Shown here: positions 34,400 to 44,367 of the stretch, piece by piece
Layout: the number at the start of each line of letters is the position of its first letter
How positions within the stretch are numbered: the first letter of the stretch is position 1
DNA from: Microvirga sesbaniae
Lineage (GTDB): Bacteria; Pseudomonadota; Alphaproteobacteria; Rhizobiales; Beijerinckiaceae
Direction of reading: 5' to 3'
Assembly: GCF_025460805.1 (NCBI RefSeq)
Contig: NZ_JAMXFJ010000001.1
Span: 151,849 to 215,848 of the forward strand
DNA: 64,000 nucleotides
Position numbers and translations under genes: made by a program
Notes under the pieces: model-generated
What the model was told of the DNA's origin: nothing
Seen by the model: the letters and a program-made list of their open reading frames with translations, nothing else
Database searches by the model: none

Positions 34400-35251
34400 A
34401 TGGCCCAGCATCCTGCAATCGCCGCCGGCCGCGTCGCCGTCGTCACCGGAGCCGCGAGCGGCATCGGGCTTGCCGCCGCCCGGCGATTCGCGGAACTCGG
34501 CATGAGGGTCTGCCTGGCGGATCTCGAAGGCGAGGCGCTCCGGCTCGCCGCCGAGGAGGTGGCCGGCCTCGCCGGCAGCCCGGACCACGTGCTGGCGGTC
34601 GCGACCGATGTCAGCCGGCTGGAGCAGGTGGAGAATCTCCGCGAGACGGTTCATTCCGCCTTCGGCGAGGTGGCCGTTCTGATGAACAATGCCGGGACCG
34701 AGGGCGGCGGCGAGATGTTCGGCGATCCGCAGCGCTGGCGCGCCATCCTCGAGACCAACCTCTGGGGCGTCATCAACGGCGTCCAGGTCTTCGCCCCCGC
34801 CATGATCGGCCAGAGCAGCCCGGGCGCCATCATCAATACGGGATCGAAGCAGGGCATCACCACGCCGCCCGGCAACACCGCCTACAACATCTCCAAGGCC
34901 GGCGTGAAGGTCTTCACCGAGGCGCTGGCCCACGACCTGCGCAACCGGCCCGGCTGCCGGGTCACGGCGCATCTCCTCATTCCGGGCTTCGTCTATACGG
35001 GCTTCACCCGGGCGCGGGGCATTGCCGAAAAGCCGGCCGGCGCCTGGGCGCCGGAGCAGGTGGTCGACTTCCTGCTGCCGGCCCTGGAACGGAACGATTT
35101 CTACGTGCTCTGCCCGGACAACGAGACCACCCGCGAGACGGACGAGAAGCGCATCCGCTGGGCCGCCGAGGACCTGATCGAGAACCGTCCGCCGCTCTCG
35201 CGCTGGCACCCCGACTACAAGGAGGCCTTCGCCAAGGTGATGGAAGGCTGA
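34400..35251 (+). CDS. Short-chain dehydrogenase/reductase (SDR)
   Basis: 283 aa classical SDR. Cofactor motif TGAASGIG near residues 16-23, NNAG near 97-100, and a YNISK active site (Tyr/Lys) preceded by Ser in INTGSKQGITTPP. Asp in CLADLEGEA after the second strand suggests NAD(H) preference. The C-terminal extension (RETDEKRIRWAAEDLIENRP) is usual for a subgroup of Rhizobiales SDRs. Substrate unknown. It is 6 nt upstream of a NUDIX gene. Confidence 0.88.
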   Translation: MAQHPAIAAGRVAVVTGAASGIGLAAARRFAELGMRVCLADLEGEALRLAAEEVAGLAGSPDHVLAVATDVSRLEQVENLRETVHSAFGEVAVLMNNAGTEGGGEMFGDPQRWRAILETNLWGVINGVQVFAPAMIGQSSPGAIINTGSKQGITTPPGNTAYNISKAGVKVFTEALAHDLRNRPGCRVTAHLLIPGFVYTGFTRARGIAEKPAGAWAPEQVVDFLLPALERNDFYVLCPDNETTRETDEKRIRWAAEDLIENRPPLSRWHPDYKEAFAKVMEG

Positions 35252-35257
35252 GCGACC

Positions 35258-35854
35258 GTGGGTGCCTCGTCCATGCCCTTCGATCCGGCCGCCTTCCGGG
35301 AAGAGATCGGGACCATCCTGAACGCGCATGCCCAGGCGTTCGGCGTGCCGCAGGACCGGCATGCGCTTCTGCGCCGGCAGATCGCGGACCGGGACGCTCT
35401 TCACGCCCGCGGGACGTGGCCCGGGCATGTCACCACCTCGGCGTTCATCCTCGATCCCGCCGGCCGGCGGATCCTGCTGATCCATCACCGCTCCCTCGGG
35501 CGCTGGCTCCAGCCCGGCGGCCATTACGAGCCGCCGGACGATCTGCCCGGGTCTGCCCTGCGGGAGGCCGTGGAGGAAACCGGGCTGCACGGTCTCGTGA
35601 TCGATCCTTGGCATGAGCGGACGGGCCTTCCCGTCGATATCGACAGCCACCGCATCCCGGCGCGTCCCGAGCGGAACGAACCGGAGCATTGGCATCACGA
35701 CATCCGCTATGTGGTGCGGGCAACGGAGCCCGGCGCGCTCCGTCCCGATCTGCGGGAGGTGCACGGTGCGGCATGGCGCGACGTTGCGGACCTGGAGGCG
35801 ATCGCCCCGCAGGCCCTGCGGAATATGCGCCGGCTCGGACTGGCCCACCCCTGA
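35258..35854 (+). CDS. NUDIX hydrolase
   Basis: 198 aa from GTG 35258 (ATG 35273 is an alternative). The Nudix box begins GGHYEPPDDLPGSALREAVE and continues ETGL; the first conserved Glu of GX5EX7REUXEEXGU is Asp here, while REAVEETGL is intact. The surrounding LLIHHRSLGRWLQPGGHYE and HHDIRYVV segments fit the group of NUDIX proteins that act on dinucleotide or pyrophosphate substrates. Only 6 nt separate it from the SDR, so the two are probably co-transcribed. Confidence 0.83.
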   Translation: MGASSMPFDPAAFREEIGTILNAHAQAFGVPQDRHALLRRQIADRDALHARGTWPGHVTTSAFILDPAGRRILLIHHRSLGRWLQPGGHYEPPDDLPGSALREAVEETGLHGLVIDPWHERTGLPVDIDSHRIPARPERNEPEHWHHDIRYVVRATEPGALRPDLREVHGAAWRDVADLEAIAPQALRNMRRLGLAHP

Positions 35855-35910
35855 CAAAGGCAGGGGCCGTGCTTACATCCTCCTCCAGCACGCCTTCAAG
35901 GAGCCATGCC

Positions 35911-36627
35911 ATGAATGATCAGGAACGCCAGGTCATCAGCGACATCTTCCGACGCCTCGAGCAGGTGGCGGACCAGCCGCGCGATCCGGAGGCCGAGCGC
36001 TTCATCGCCGAGAAGCTGCGCCAGCAGCCCTATGCGCCCTATGCCCTGGCCCAAGCCGTCTTCGTCCAGGAACAGGCCCTGGGCAATCTCCAGGCCGAGA
36101 ACGAGCAGCTGCGGGCCGAACTCGACCGGGCGAGCCGCCAGCCCCAGCAGGGCGGCTTCCTGTCCAGCATCTTCGGCGGCGGCGCGTCGCGTCCGCCGGG
36201 ACCGGCCTACAACACGCCGCCGGCCCGCCAGGCCTCGCCCTGGGGCCAGCCGCAGCCCTATCCGCAGCAGCAGCCCTATGGGGCTCCGCAGGGCGGCATG
36301 ATGGGCGGAGCGCCCGGTCCCTGGGGCGGCGGCATGCAGCGCGGCGGCGGCTTCCTCGGAACCGCCCTCTCGACCGCGGCGGGCGTCGCGGGCGGCATGA
36401 TGATCGCCAACGCCCTGACCCATGCCTTCAGCGGCGACAACAATCCGTTGAACGACGCGTCCTCCCTGGCCGGCCTGGGCGGGGCCGATCAGGTGGCGGA
36501 CAATGCCAATCTCGGCGGCATCACGGATTCGCTCTACCAGAATCAGGACCCGCAGGACGACCAGGGCGGCCAGGACGATTTCTCCGACTTCGGCGGCGAT
36601 GGCGGCGACGAAGGGGACTGGACTTGA
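35911..36627 (+). CDS. DUF2076 family protein
   Basis: 238 aa. The N-terminus (QERQVISDIFRRLEQVADQP, then DPEAERFIAEKLRQQPYAPY and ALAQAVFVQEQALGNLQAEN) defines DUF2076. It is followed by a Pro/Gln/Gly-rich linker with repeated PYG/PYP motifs, a Gly/Ala-rich putative membrane segment (GTALSTAAGVAGGMMIANAL) and an acidic C-terminus (QDDFSDFGGDGGDEGD). Homologues are often described as putative periplasmic ligand-binding sensor proteins, but no function is established. ATG 35911 follows CAAGGAGCC. Confidence 0.82.
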   Translation: MNDQERQVISDIFRRLEQVADQPRDPEAERFIAEKLRQQPYAPYALAQAVFVQEQALGNLQAENEQLRAELDRASRQPQQGGFLSSIFGGGASRPPGPAYNTPPARQASPWGQPQPYPQQQPYGAPQGGMMGGAPGPWGGGMQRGGGFLGTALSTAAGVAGGMMIANALTHAFSGDNNPLNDASSLAGLGGADQVADNANLGGITDSLYQNQDPQDDQGGQDDFSDFGGDGGDEGDWT

Positions 36628-36653
36628 GGATTCCTCGGCGATGATCGCGGAAG

Positions 36654-36673
36654 CGCCCGCCCTCCGGCGGGCG
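36654..36673. terminator. GC-rich hairpin between convergent genes
   Basis: An 8-bp stem CGCCCGCC/GGCGGGCG with a 4-nt loop, followed by TTGT, between the DUF2076 gene and the SMR transporter gene. The T-run is weak. Confidence 0.45.
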
Positions 36674-36681
36674 TTGTCGTG

Positions 36682-37011
36682 TCAGTGGCCGGCCGTTGTC
36701 GAGAAGACGTTGATGACCAGAACGCCCGCCAGGATGAGCGCCATGCCGGCGAGCGCGGGCAGGTCGAGCGGTTGCCGGTAGATCAGCCATCCCGCGAGGG
36801 CGATCAGCACGATGCCGACACCGGACCAGATCGCGTAGGCGATCCCGATCGGAATCGTGCGCATGGTCAGGGACAGGCAGTAGAAGGCGAGCCCGTAGCC
36901 GACGACCACGATGACCGACGGCCAGACGCGCGTGAGGCCCTCCGATGCCTTGAGGGCCGATGTCGCGACGACCTCGCTGACGATGGCGGCAAAGAGAAAA
37001 GCATAGTTCAT
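36682..37011 (-). CDS. Small multidrug resistance (SMR/EmrE-type) efflux protein
   Basis: 109 aa, four membrane helices. SMR signatures: Glu13 (AAIVSEVVATSALK, the essential membrane Glu14 equivalent), TIPIGIAYAIWSGVGIVLIA and LALAGMALILAGVLVIN-like C-terminus. EmrE-type proton antiporters export quaternary ammonium and other cations; many chromosomal copies have unknown or guanidinium/polyamine substrates. The start ATG at 37011 gives the standard MNYAFLFAAIVSE beginning; the upstream in-frame extension lies within a repeat. Confidence 0.9.
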   Translation of the reverse strand: MNYAFLFAAIVSEVVATSALKASEGLTRVWPSVIVVVGYGLAFYCLSLTMRTIPIGIAYAIWSGVGIVLIALAGWLIYRQPLDLPALAGMALILAGVLVINVFSTTAGH

Positions 37012-37030
37012 GGCATCTTCCGTTGACCTA

Positions 37031-37230
37031 GAGCATCGGACGGACCCAGAGGGCCGCGTCAGCGACCCGAAGGGCCACGCCAGTGACCCGAAGGGCCGCG
37101 CCAGCGAAAAGTGGATCCGGTTTTCGCTGGCGCGGCCCGCTGGGTCCGTTCTGACCGATGCTCTCATTCAAGAAGAACGCATCGGATGGATCCCAAAAGG
37201 GCAAGTCCACTTTTCACGTCCGATGCTTTA
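37031..37230. repeat. Dispersed palindromic element, family A (copy 4, with internal tandem repeat)
   Basis: GAGCATCGGACGGACCCAG opens the element and GACCGATGCTC closes its first half. In between, GACCCGAAGGGCC(A/G)CGCCA occurs in tandem about every 21 nt, and GCGCCAGCGAAAAGTGG pairs with GGTTTTCGCTGGCGC. A second unit, CGCATCGGATGGATCCCAAAAG...CACGTCCGATGC, follows. Confidence 0.8.
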
Positions 37231-37261
37231 GTCATGCCGCCTTACATCGGCCTGCGGGCGA

Positions 37262-37310
37262 TTCCCAAAAGCGAATGGCCGGGACGAGCCCGGCCATCGC
37301 AACGTCCCGC
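37262..37310. repeat. REP-like palindrome, single unit, family R
   Basis: AATGGCCGGGACGAGCCCGGCCAT: one isolated family R hairpin 3' of the L,D-transpeptidase gene. Confidence 0.6.
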
Positions 37311-37330
37311 AAATGTCGCGCGGGACGCGA

Positions 37331-38095
37331 TCAGATCACGATCACGGTCGTTCCGACCTTCACGCGGTTGTAGAGATCGACCACGTCGTCGTTGAGCATG
37401 CGGATGCATCCGGACGAGACGGCCTGGCCGATGGTGTGCGGCTCGTTGGTGCCGTGGATCCGATAGAGGGACGAGCCCAGATAAAGCGCCCGGGCTCCGA
37501 GCGGGTTGTCAGGCCCGCCTTCCATGAAGCGCGGAAGGTCGGGGCGGCGGCGCAGCATCTCGGCCGGCGGACGCCAGGACGGCCATTCGCGCTTCATGGA
37601 CACGGTCTTGCGCCCGCTCCATTCGAAGCCTTCGCGGCCGACGCCGATGCCGTAGCGGATGGCCCGGCCGCCGTCCTGCACGAGATAGAGGAATTTGTTG
37701 TTGGTATCGACGATGATCGTGCCCGGACGCTCGGCGCCGCGATACGACACGAGCTGGCGCTGGAACTCCGGCGCGATCGCGTAGTCGATGCTGTTGTCGT
37801 AGCCCGTGCCGTTCCCGTAATCCTGCGGCAGGGATCCGACGACGCTGCCGGTGGTGCGCACGTCATACGGGTAGCTTGCCACCTGCTCGGCCTGATAGGC
37901 GCGGGCGACCGGGCGCGTCGCGCGGGGATCGTTCTCGGCATAGCCGTCTTCCGTGCGGGCATAGGGATAGTCGTAGCCCGGGGAGACATAGGTGTTGCCG
38001 TAGAAATTGCCGCTCCGGTAGACGGGCTGCGCGGAAGCTGCAGCCGGGAGGAGGGCGGCCAGAAGCAGTGCAGAGCAAGAGGTCCAAGCGCGCAT
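37331..38095 (-). CDS. L,D-transpeptidase (YkuD domain)
   Basis: 254 aa. Signal peptide ending ASA-QP near residue 22, a Tyr/Asn/Gly-rich linker (SGNFYGNTYVSPGYDYPYAR), then a YkuD domain (about 125-254). The catalytic motif is HGTNEPHTIGQ followed by SSGCIRM, with the nucleophilic Cys. IIVDTNNKFLYLVQDGGRAI is the usual first strand. Such enzymes make 3-3 cross-links in peptidoglycan or anchor outer-membrane proteins such as Omp25-type barrels to it in Rhizobiales. Single gene, periplasmic. Confidence 0.92.
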   Translation of the reverse strand: MRAWTSCSALLLAALLPAAASAQPVYRSGNFYGNTYVSPGYDYPYARTEDGYAENDPRATRPVARAYQAEQVASYPYDVRTTGSVVGSLPQDYGNGTGYDNSIDYAIAPEFQRQLVSYRGAERPGTIIVDTNNKFLYLVQDGGRAIRYGIGVGREGFEWSGRKTVSMKREWPSWRPPAEMLRRRPDLPRFMEGGPDNPLGARALYLGSSLYRIHGTNEPHTIGQAVSSGCIRMLNDDVVDLYNRVKVGTTVIVI

Positions 38096-38302
38096 CGAAG
38101 TATCCTGTCTAGCTGTTTTGCAGAATAAACCGGAAGCGCGGCTTTTGTTTCCGCCAAGCTGGCGGAATTTAAGCTGGGACCGGCGGATCGCTTTCCTGTC
38201 GATGCTCCGAAAAGAGGGGTGAAGGCGCGCGGAAAGTGCTGTAAGAGCCGTGCTTCTCGACGGCGCTCATTCCGGACGCCGTCTCCACATCGTCGTGACA
38301 TC

Positions 38303-39148
38303 ATGAAATTCGGTCCCGCCCTGCGGGCGGCCGCGGGCATCGCGGTTCTGTCCATCATGGATGCGGTCATCAAGGGGATGTCCGCCCATTACCCGACCTT
38401 CCAGGTCGCCTTCCTGCGCTTCATGTGCGGCAGCCTCGTGGTCGCCGGCGTCGTCGCCGTCCTGAAGCCGGGCTGGCCCAACCGGGAGACCGTCGCGGCC
38501 AATGCGATCCGGTCCGTGATCGCGGTCGTCACGGCGCTGAGCTTCTTCTATGCCCTGGGACAGCTTCCTCTCGCCGAAACCCTCGTCCTGTCCTTCCTGT
38601 CGCCCATGTTCATCGCCCTGTTCGGGATGCTGATGCTGCGCGAGAAGGTCGACGGCCGGATCGTGGGCGCCATCGCCATCGGGTTCCTCGGGACCCTCGT
38701 GGTGGTGTTCGGCCAGACCGGGGAGACCGGGGCGGCCCGGTCCTGGGCGGGCGTCGCGGCCGCCCTGGTATCCGCCATCACCTATGCGCTGAGCCTGGTG
38801 CTCCTGCGCCAGCGCGCGCAACGGGACAAGTTCCTGCACATCGTGATCTTCCAGAACATCGGGCCGTTCATCCTGGTGGCGCCGTTCGGTCTCTGGGCCT
38901 GGCAGCCCCTGAACACCGCGCACCTGCCCTGGTTCCTGCTCATGGGCGTACTCGGGGTGATCGGCCACGTGCTGATGGCCACCGCCTATGCCAAGGCCCA
39001 GGCGGCAAGGCTTGCCCCGCTCGAATATACGGCCCTGATCTGGGCGGTCCTGATCGGCTACGGGGTGTTCAGCGAGGTCCCGACCTGGGCGACCCTCGGC
39101 GGCGGCATCCTCATCGTGGCGGCCGCCATGCTGACGTCCCGGCGCTGA
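38303..39148 (+). CDS. EamA/DMT-superfamily transporter
   Basis: 281 aa, about ten helices in two EamA repeats (about 5-130 and 145-280). QVAFLRFMCGSLVVAGVVAV, LAETLVLSFLSPMFIALFGM and LEYTALIWAVLIGYGVFSEV are typical of drug/metabolite transporters of the RhaT/EamA group. The substrate is unknown. ATG 38303 was chosen because the upstream frame to 38219 is Arg/Lys-rich and not membrane-like. Upstream gap 38096-38302 holds only promoter-type sequence and a small CCGCCAAGCTGGCGG hairpin. Confidence 0.85.
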   Translation: MKFGPALRAAAGIAVLSIMDAVIKGMSAHYPTFQVAFLRFMCGSLVVAGVVAVLKPGWPNRETVAANAIRSVIAVVTALSFFYALGQLPLAETLVLSFLSPMFIALFGMLMLREKVDGRIVGAIAIGFLGTLVVVFGQTGETGAARSWAGVAAALVSAITYALSLVLLRQRAQRDKFLHIVIFQNIGPFILVAPFGLWAWQPLNTAHLPWFLLMGVLGVIGHVLMATAYAKAQAARLAPLEYTALIWAVLIGYGVFSEVPTWATLGGGILIVAAAMLTSRR

Positions 39149-39272
39149 GGCGGCCGGCCCGGAGCGCCGGCACGACGGTTCGTCGGCGGCGCCTGCCCGG
39201 TCTGAAAGGATCGCACCGGGCCTCTAGGAGGAGCCAAGGGGAACTTTCTGCCATCGTCCCTGGGCAGGTCTC

Positions 39273-39301
39273 TTGACTCCCCTGACGCATATGCCTATCT
39301 C
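39273..39301 (+). promoter_or_regulatory. Promoter of groESL
   Basis: TTGACT at 39273-39278, a 17-nt spacer, and TATCTC at 39296-39301, directly upstream of the CIRCE element. It looks like a sigma-70-type promoter. Confidence 0.55.
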
Positions 39302-39311
39302 GCCGCCAGCG

Positions 39312-39338
39312 TTGGCACTCCTCCAAGGACAGTGCTAA
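39312..39338 (+). promoter_or_regulatory. CIRCE operator (HrcA site) of groESL
   Basis: TTGGCACTC-N9-CAGTGCTAA. It matches the CIRCE consensus TTAGCACTC-N9-GAGTGCTAA at 16 of 18 arm positions and has the exact 9-nt spacing. HrcA bound here represses the chaperonin genes and releases them on heat shock. Confidence 0.9.
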
Positions 39339-39396
39339 CAGCGAAGAGACCAGGGGCGGCCAGAGGGGCCGCGCCCATCGTCAAAGGGGAAGTTCC

Positions 39397-39684
39397 ATGA
39401 AGTTCCGTCCGCTGCACGACCGCGTCGTCGTCCGCCGCATCGAAGCCGAGGAAAAGACGGCCGGCGGCATCATCATCCCGGACACCGCCAAGGAGAAGCC
39501 GCAGGAAGGCGAAGTCGTCGCCGTCGGCCCCGGCGCCCGTGACGAGAGCGGCAAGGTTGCTGCCCTCGACGTGAAGGCCGGCGACCGCGTCCTGTTCGGC
39601 AAGTGGTCCGGCACCGAAGTGCGGATCGACGGTCAGGACCTCCTGATCATGAAGGAATCCGACATCATGGGCATCGTCGGCTAA
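39397..39684 (+). CDS. groES: Co-chaperonin GroES
   Basis: 95 aa, the standard length. [40 protein letters not shown] (the mobile loop) and [15 protein letters not shown] are diagnostic. It forms the heptameric lid of the GroEL chamber. ATG 39397 follows AAAGGGGAAGTTCC. Located 58 nt downstream of CIRCE and 56 nt upstream of groEL. Confidence 0.97.
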   Translation: MKFRPLHDRVVVRRIEAEEKTAGGIIIPDTAKEKPQEGEVVAVGPGARDESGKVAALDVKAGDRVLFGKWSGTEVRIDGQDLLIMKESDIMGIVG

Positions 39685-39737
39685 CCGGCCGCCATCGCCC
39701 TGATCGCAAGACTTTTCCAATTTAACTGGAGGCATAG

Positions 39738-41387
<1,650 letters not shown>

Positions 41388-41422
41388 AGGGTCCGATTCG
41401 GGCCGCCCCTTCCTGAGGGAAG

Positions 41423-41448
41423 CTCAAGTCCGGCAGGCCGGACTTGAG
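41423..41448. other. Perfect hairpin 3' of groEL
   Basis: A 12-bp perfect stem CTCAAGTCCGGC/GCCGGACTTGAG with a 2-nt centre and no T-run, between groEL and its terminator. Possibly an mRNA 3'-end stabiliser. Confidence 0.5.
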
Positions 41449-41498
41449 TGGCGGCATGGACTTCCAAGAAGTCGCTCCAACAGCACTGACGTAAGGGA

Positions 41499-41529
41499 AG
41501 CCCCGGAGGAAACTCCGGGGCTTTTCTTT
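41499..41529 (+). terminator. Intrinsic terminator of groESL
   Basis: Stem AGCCCCGGAG/CTCCGGGGCT with a GAAA loop followed by TTTCTTTT, 112 nt after the groEL stop. Confidence 0.9.
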
Positions 41530-41606
41530 TGTGCTCCAGCGCACAGCGAATTGCTAAGGTTATCGAAACACTATATCACATGGAACTTGAAGCAACGGAG
41601 CGTGCC

Positions 41607-43535
41607 GTGACCGTCTATGTGATCGACGAAACCCGTCCTCTGCCGCCGACGACGAAGGACCGCGAGACCGCGCTTCAGCTGCAATCCGACGATACGGTGA
41701 TCCTGGCGGATGGTTGTTCCATCAGTGCCTCAGGATGGGGCTCGTTCGGCATCAGCGGCGAGCGCAACACGTTGCTTCTGGATGGGACCGTTCAGAGCGA
41801 GAAGGATACGGCGGTCGCCATATCGGGGCGGATCGAGGTTTCAGCGACTGGATCGGTCCTGGGTTCGACGACCGCGATTACGTTCGCAACCCCGAATGAA
41901 GAGCATTGGTTCAATGTGCTCAACAATGCCGGGAGAATCCATGCAGAAGGCGCGGCGATCCTCCTCGACACGACGAGAGGGACTCAGACCAGCATTACGA
42001 ATTCCGGCACGATCGTGGGCGGAGACGGCATCTATTTCTATGGGTACGATGCCCCGGACGACACCCTGTCGATCACCAATACCGGCCTGATCAGGGGCGA
42101 CACTGCCATATTGGGCCTCGGTATGGGATCCAATATCGTGGTCAACAAAGGTGAAATCGACGGGAAGGTCGTCCTCGGCGGCGGCGCCTGGCTGTCCCCG
42201 CGCGGCCCCTCGGTGAATATCTATGACGGACGAGGAGGAATCCTGAAGGGCGAAGTGATCTTCAGCGCCGGAAACGACATCGCCTATGGGGGCGACGGAT
42301 CCGAAGCGTTCAACATGGGCGCCAACACCAATTTCGTCGACGGGGGAGGCGGCATCGACACGCTGCACGTCGCTGGCACCATCGATCTCAGGATCACCGG
42401 CAAGCAGCAGACCAATCCGTTCACCTGGAACACCGTCCGCAACATCGAGGATCTCATCGGGAGTTCGTTGCCGGATCATCTCATTGGCAATGGAGCCGAC
42501 AACAGGATTTCAGGGGACCGGGGCCACGACATTCTCGAAGGAGACGGGGGCGATGATGCCCTTGAGGGCGGAACCGGAAGCGACGCATTGCTCGGCGGCG
42601 ATGGCGTCGATGTCGCGATCTTCAGCGGCAACTTCTCCGACTACGTCCTTGAGAAGCATACCAATGGCAGCGTCTCTATAAAGGACACACGGTCGGAATC
42701 GAACGAAGGCACCGACTCGCTCACCGGCATCGAGTACGCTCAGTTCTCCGATCGAACGATCGCCCTGACCGCGACGACGAACTCGGCTCCGACCTCCGTC
42801 AGCCTCGACGACACGAGCATCGAGGCGGACGCCAAGTCCGGCGCGCTCGTCGGGCGTCTGAGCGGCGTCGACCCGGACGGGGACCCGCTCGGCTACTTCC
42901 TCGCGGCCAATCCCGGCGGGCACTTCCGCATCCACGGCGACCAGCTTCTCGTCGACACGCCCTTCGCGGCGGGCGATCAATCCTTCGACATCGTCGTGCG
43001 GGCGAGCGACCCCAAGGGCGCGTCCCTCGACAGGCATTTCCTCATCACGGTCACCGCGAGCGGCGTGACGGTTGCTCCCACGGACCACCCGTCGCAGCCC
43101 GTTCCCGTCCCGGAGGCGCGCGTGCTCCGGGGCGGCCGGGCGGCCGACATTCTCAAGGGCGGCGACGGCGATGACCACCTCAACGGCGGGCTCGGACGGG
43201 ACAGGCTGACCGGCGGCGCGGGCGACGACGTGTTCGCCTTCACGACGAGACTCGGCGCGGCGAACGTGGACCGGATCGGCGATTTCGTCTCTGCCGAGGA
43301 TGCGATCCATCTCTCGTCCCGGATCTTCGGACGGCTTGCCAAGGGGGTCCTGTCGGACGAGGCGTTCCATATCGGCGCGAAGGCCGCCGAGGCCGACGAC
43401 CGCGTCCTCTACAACGAGAAGACCGGCGCCCTGTCCTACGATGCGGACGGCATGGGCACCCGCCATGCTGCGATCAAGTTCGCGCAGCTCATCCCGCACA
43501 CCCTGCTCGCGGCCGGCGACTTCCTCGTGGTGTGA
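41607..43535 (+). CDS. Secreted RTX-type calcium-binding protein with a cadherin-like domain
   Basis: 642 aa from GTG 41607, chosen because GGAG lies 7 nt before it; ATG 41580 (651 aa) has no ribosome site. No N-terminal signal peptide. Residues 20-245 are a beta-strand-rich region with N/T/G repeats (SITNSGTIVGGDGIYF, SITNTGLIRGD) suggesting a beta-helix. RTX nonapeptide repeats (GGxGxDxLx) occur at about 295-332 and 516-545. A cadherin-like domain lies at about 393-485 (VDPDGDPLGYF...VVRASDPKG). The C-terminus resembles the haemolysin-type secretion region (VLYNEKTGALSYDADG). Expected to leave by a type I system, but no HlyB/HlyD genes are present in this window. Function unknown, probably surface or biofilm related. 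Confidence 0.85.
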   Translation: MTVYVIDETRPLPPTTKDRETALQLQSDDTVILADGCSISASGWGSFGISGERNTLLLDGTVQSEKDTAVAISGRIEVSATGSVLGSTTAITFATPNEEHWFNVLNNAGRIHAEGAAILLDTTRGTQTSITNSGTIVGGDGIYFYGYDAPDDTLSITNTGLIRGDTAILGLGMGSNIVVNKGEIDGKVVLGGGAWLSPRGPSVNIYDGRGGILKGEVIFSAGNDIAYGGDGSEAFNMGANTNFVDGGGGIDTLHVAGTIDLRITGKQQTNPFTWNTVRNIEDLIGSSLPDHLIGNGADNRISGDRGHDILEGDGGDDALEGGTGSDALLGGDGVDVAIFSGNFSDYVLEKHTNGSVSIKDTRSESNEGTDSLTGIEYAQFSDRTIALTATTNSAPTSVSLDDTSIEADAKSGALVGRLSGVDPDGDPLGYFLAANPGGHFRIHGDQLLVDTPFAAGDQSFDIVVRASDPKGASLDRHFLITVTASGVTVAPTDHPSQPVPVPEARVLRGGRAADILKGGDGDDHLNGGLGRDRLTGGAGDDVFAFTTRLGAANVDRIGDFVSAEDAIHLSSRIFGRLAKGVLSDEAFHIGAKAAEADDRVLYNEKTGALSYDADGMGTRHAAIKFAQLIPHTLLAAGDFLVV

Positions 43536-43562
43536 TCGCTCGTCCGGTCCCGAGCCGTGAAA

Positions 43563-43588
43563 AAGGCCCCGGATTCCTCCGGGGCCTT
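43563..43588. terminator. Bidirectional terminator
   Basis: Stem AAGGCCCCGGA/TCCGGGGCCTT with a TTCC loop 27 nt after the RTX stop. The longer T-run (five T's) is on the minus strand. Confidence 0.75.
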
Positions 43589-43609
43589 CGTCATCGGAGT
43601 CGCGGTCTA

Positions 43610-43719
43610 GAGCCTCGGACCCAAAAGTGGACACCACTTTTGGGATTCATCCGAGGCTCCCTCTCTTGACCGGCGCATCGGACCCAAACCTGGGTCCACT
43701 AATCACGTCCGGTGCTCTC
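43610..43719. repeat. Dispersed palindromic element, family A (copy 5)
   Basis: GAGCCTCGGACCCAAAAGTGG-ACACCACTTTTGGGATTCATCCGAGGCTC, then CGCATCGGACCCAAACCTGGGTCCACTAATCACGTCCGGTGCTC. It lies between the RTX terminator and the GST stop codon. Confidence 0.85.
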
Positions 43720-43723
43720 ACGA

Positions 43724-44341
43724 TCAGGCGGCGGACTTGAGAAGCCCTTCGGCCTCAAGGGCCTGCTGCACACTCGGGCGCGCCGCGATGCGGGCCTGGA
43801 AGGCCTGCAGGTGCGGGAACGGCGAAAGGTCGACATTGTGGAAGTTCGCCCAGTTCACGACCGTGAAGAGATAGGCGTCCGCGATCGTGAAGGTCTCGCC
43901 CATCAGGAAGGGCTGCCGGGCGAGAGCCCCGTCCAGATAGGCGAACCGGGCCGCGAGGCGCTCCTTGGTGGCAGCCTTCACGGCGTCCGGCGTGGCCGGG
44001 TTCCACAGAGGACCGAAGCCTTTGTGGATCTCGGTGCTGACGAAGCCGAGCCATTCGAGCAGGCGGTAGCGCTCCACGGTCCCGGGGCGCGGCACGAGAG
44101 CCGTGTCGGGCTGCTGGTCGGCCAGATACTGGACGATGGCGCTGGCCTCGGTGAGCACGGAACCGTCCTGCAGGCCGAGCGCCGGCACATAGCCCTTCGG
44201 GTTGATGGCGGCGAAGTCCGCCCCGGTCTCGGTGGTGCGGTTGGCGAGATCGACCTTCTCCAGGGTGACGGGAATGCCGGCCTCCCGGGCGACGATGTGA
44301 GGCGCGAGCGAGCAGGCGCCCGGATAATAATAGAGCTTCAT
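43724..44341 (-). CDS. Glutathione S-transferase
   Basis: 205 aa with an N-terminal thioredoxin-like half (MKLYYYPGACSLAPHIVARE; INPKGYVPAL; LTEASAIVQYLAD, with cis-Pro and the Glu-Ala-Ser glutathione motif) and a C-terminal helical half (PFLMGETFTIADAYLFTVVN). PGACSLAPHI is typical of the beta-class/GstA bacterial enzymes, with Cys10 as the likely catalytic residue. It conjugates glutathione to electrophiles. It lies 26 nt downstream of a DoxX gene on the same strand, divergent from a MarR regulator. Together they look like an electrophile/antibiotic stress unit. Confidence 0.92.
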   Translation of the reverse strand: MKLYYYPGACSLAPHIVAREAGIPVTLEKVDLANRTTETGADFAAINPKGYVPALGLQDGSVLTEASAIVQYLADQQPDTALVPRPGTVERYRLLEWLGFVSTEIHKGFGPLWNPATPDAVKAATKERLAARFAYLDGALARQPFLMGETFTIADAYLFTVVNWANFHNVDLSPFPHLQAFQARIAARPSVQQALEAEGLLKSAA

Positions 44342-44367
44342 GGGTCTTCTCCAGGGTTGAAGGGCAA

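Noticed and set aside
41580..41606. ATG 41580 as start of the RTX gene
   Set aside because: No ribosome site precedes it, whereas GTG 41607 has GGAG at good spacing; not excluded.
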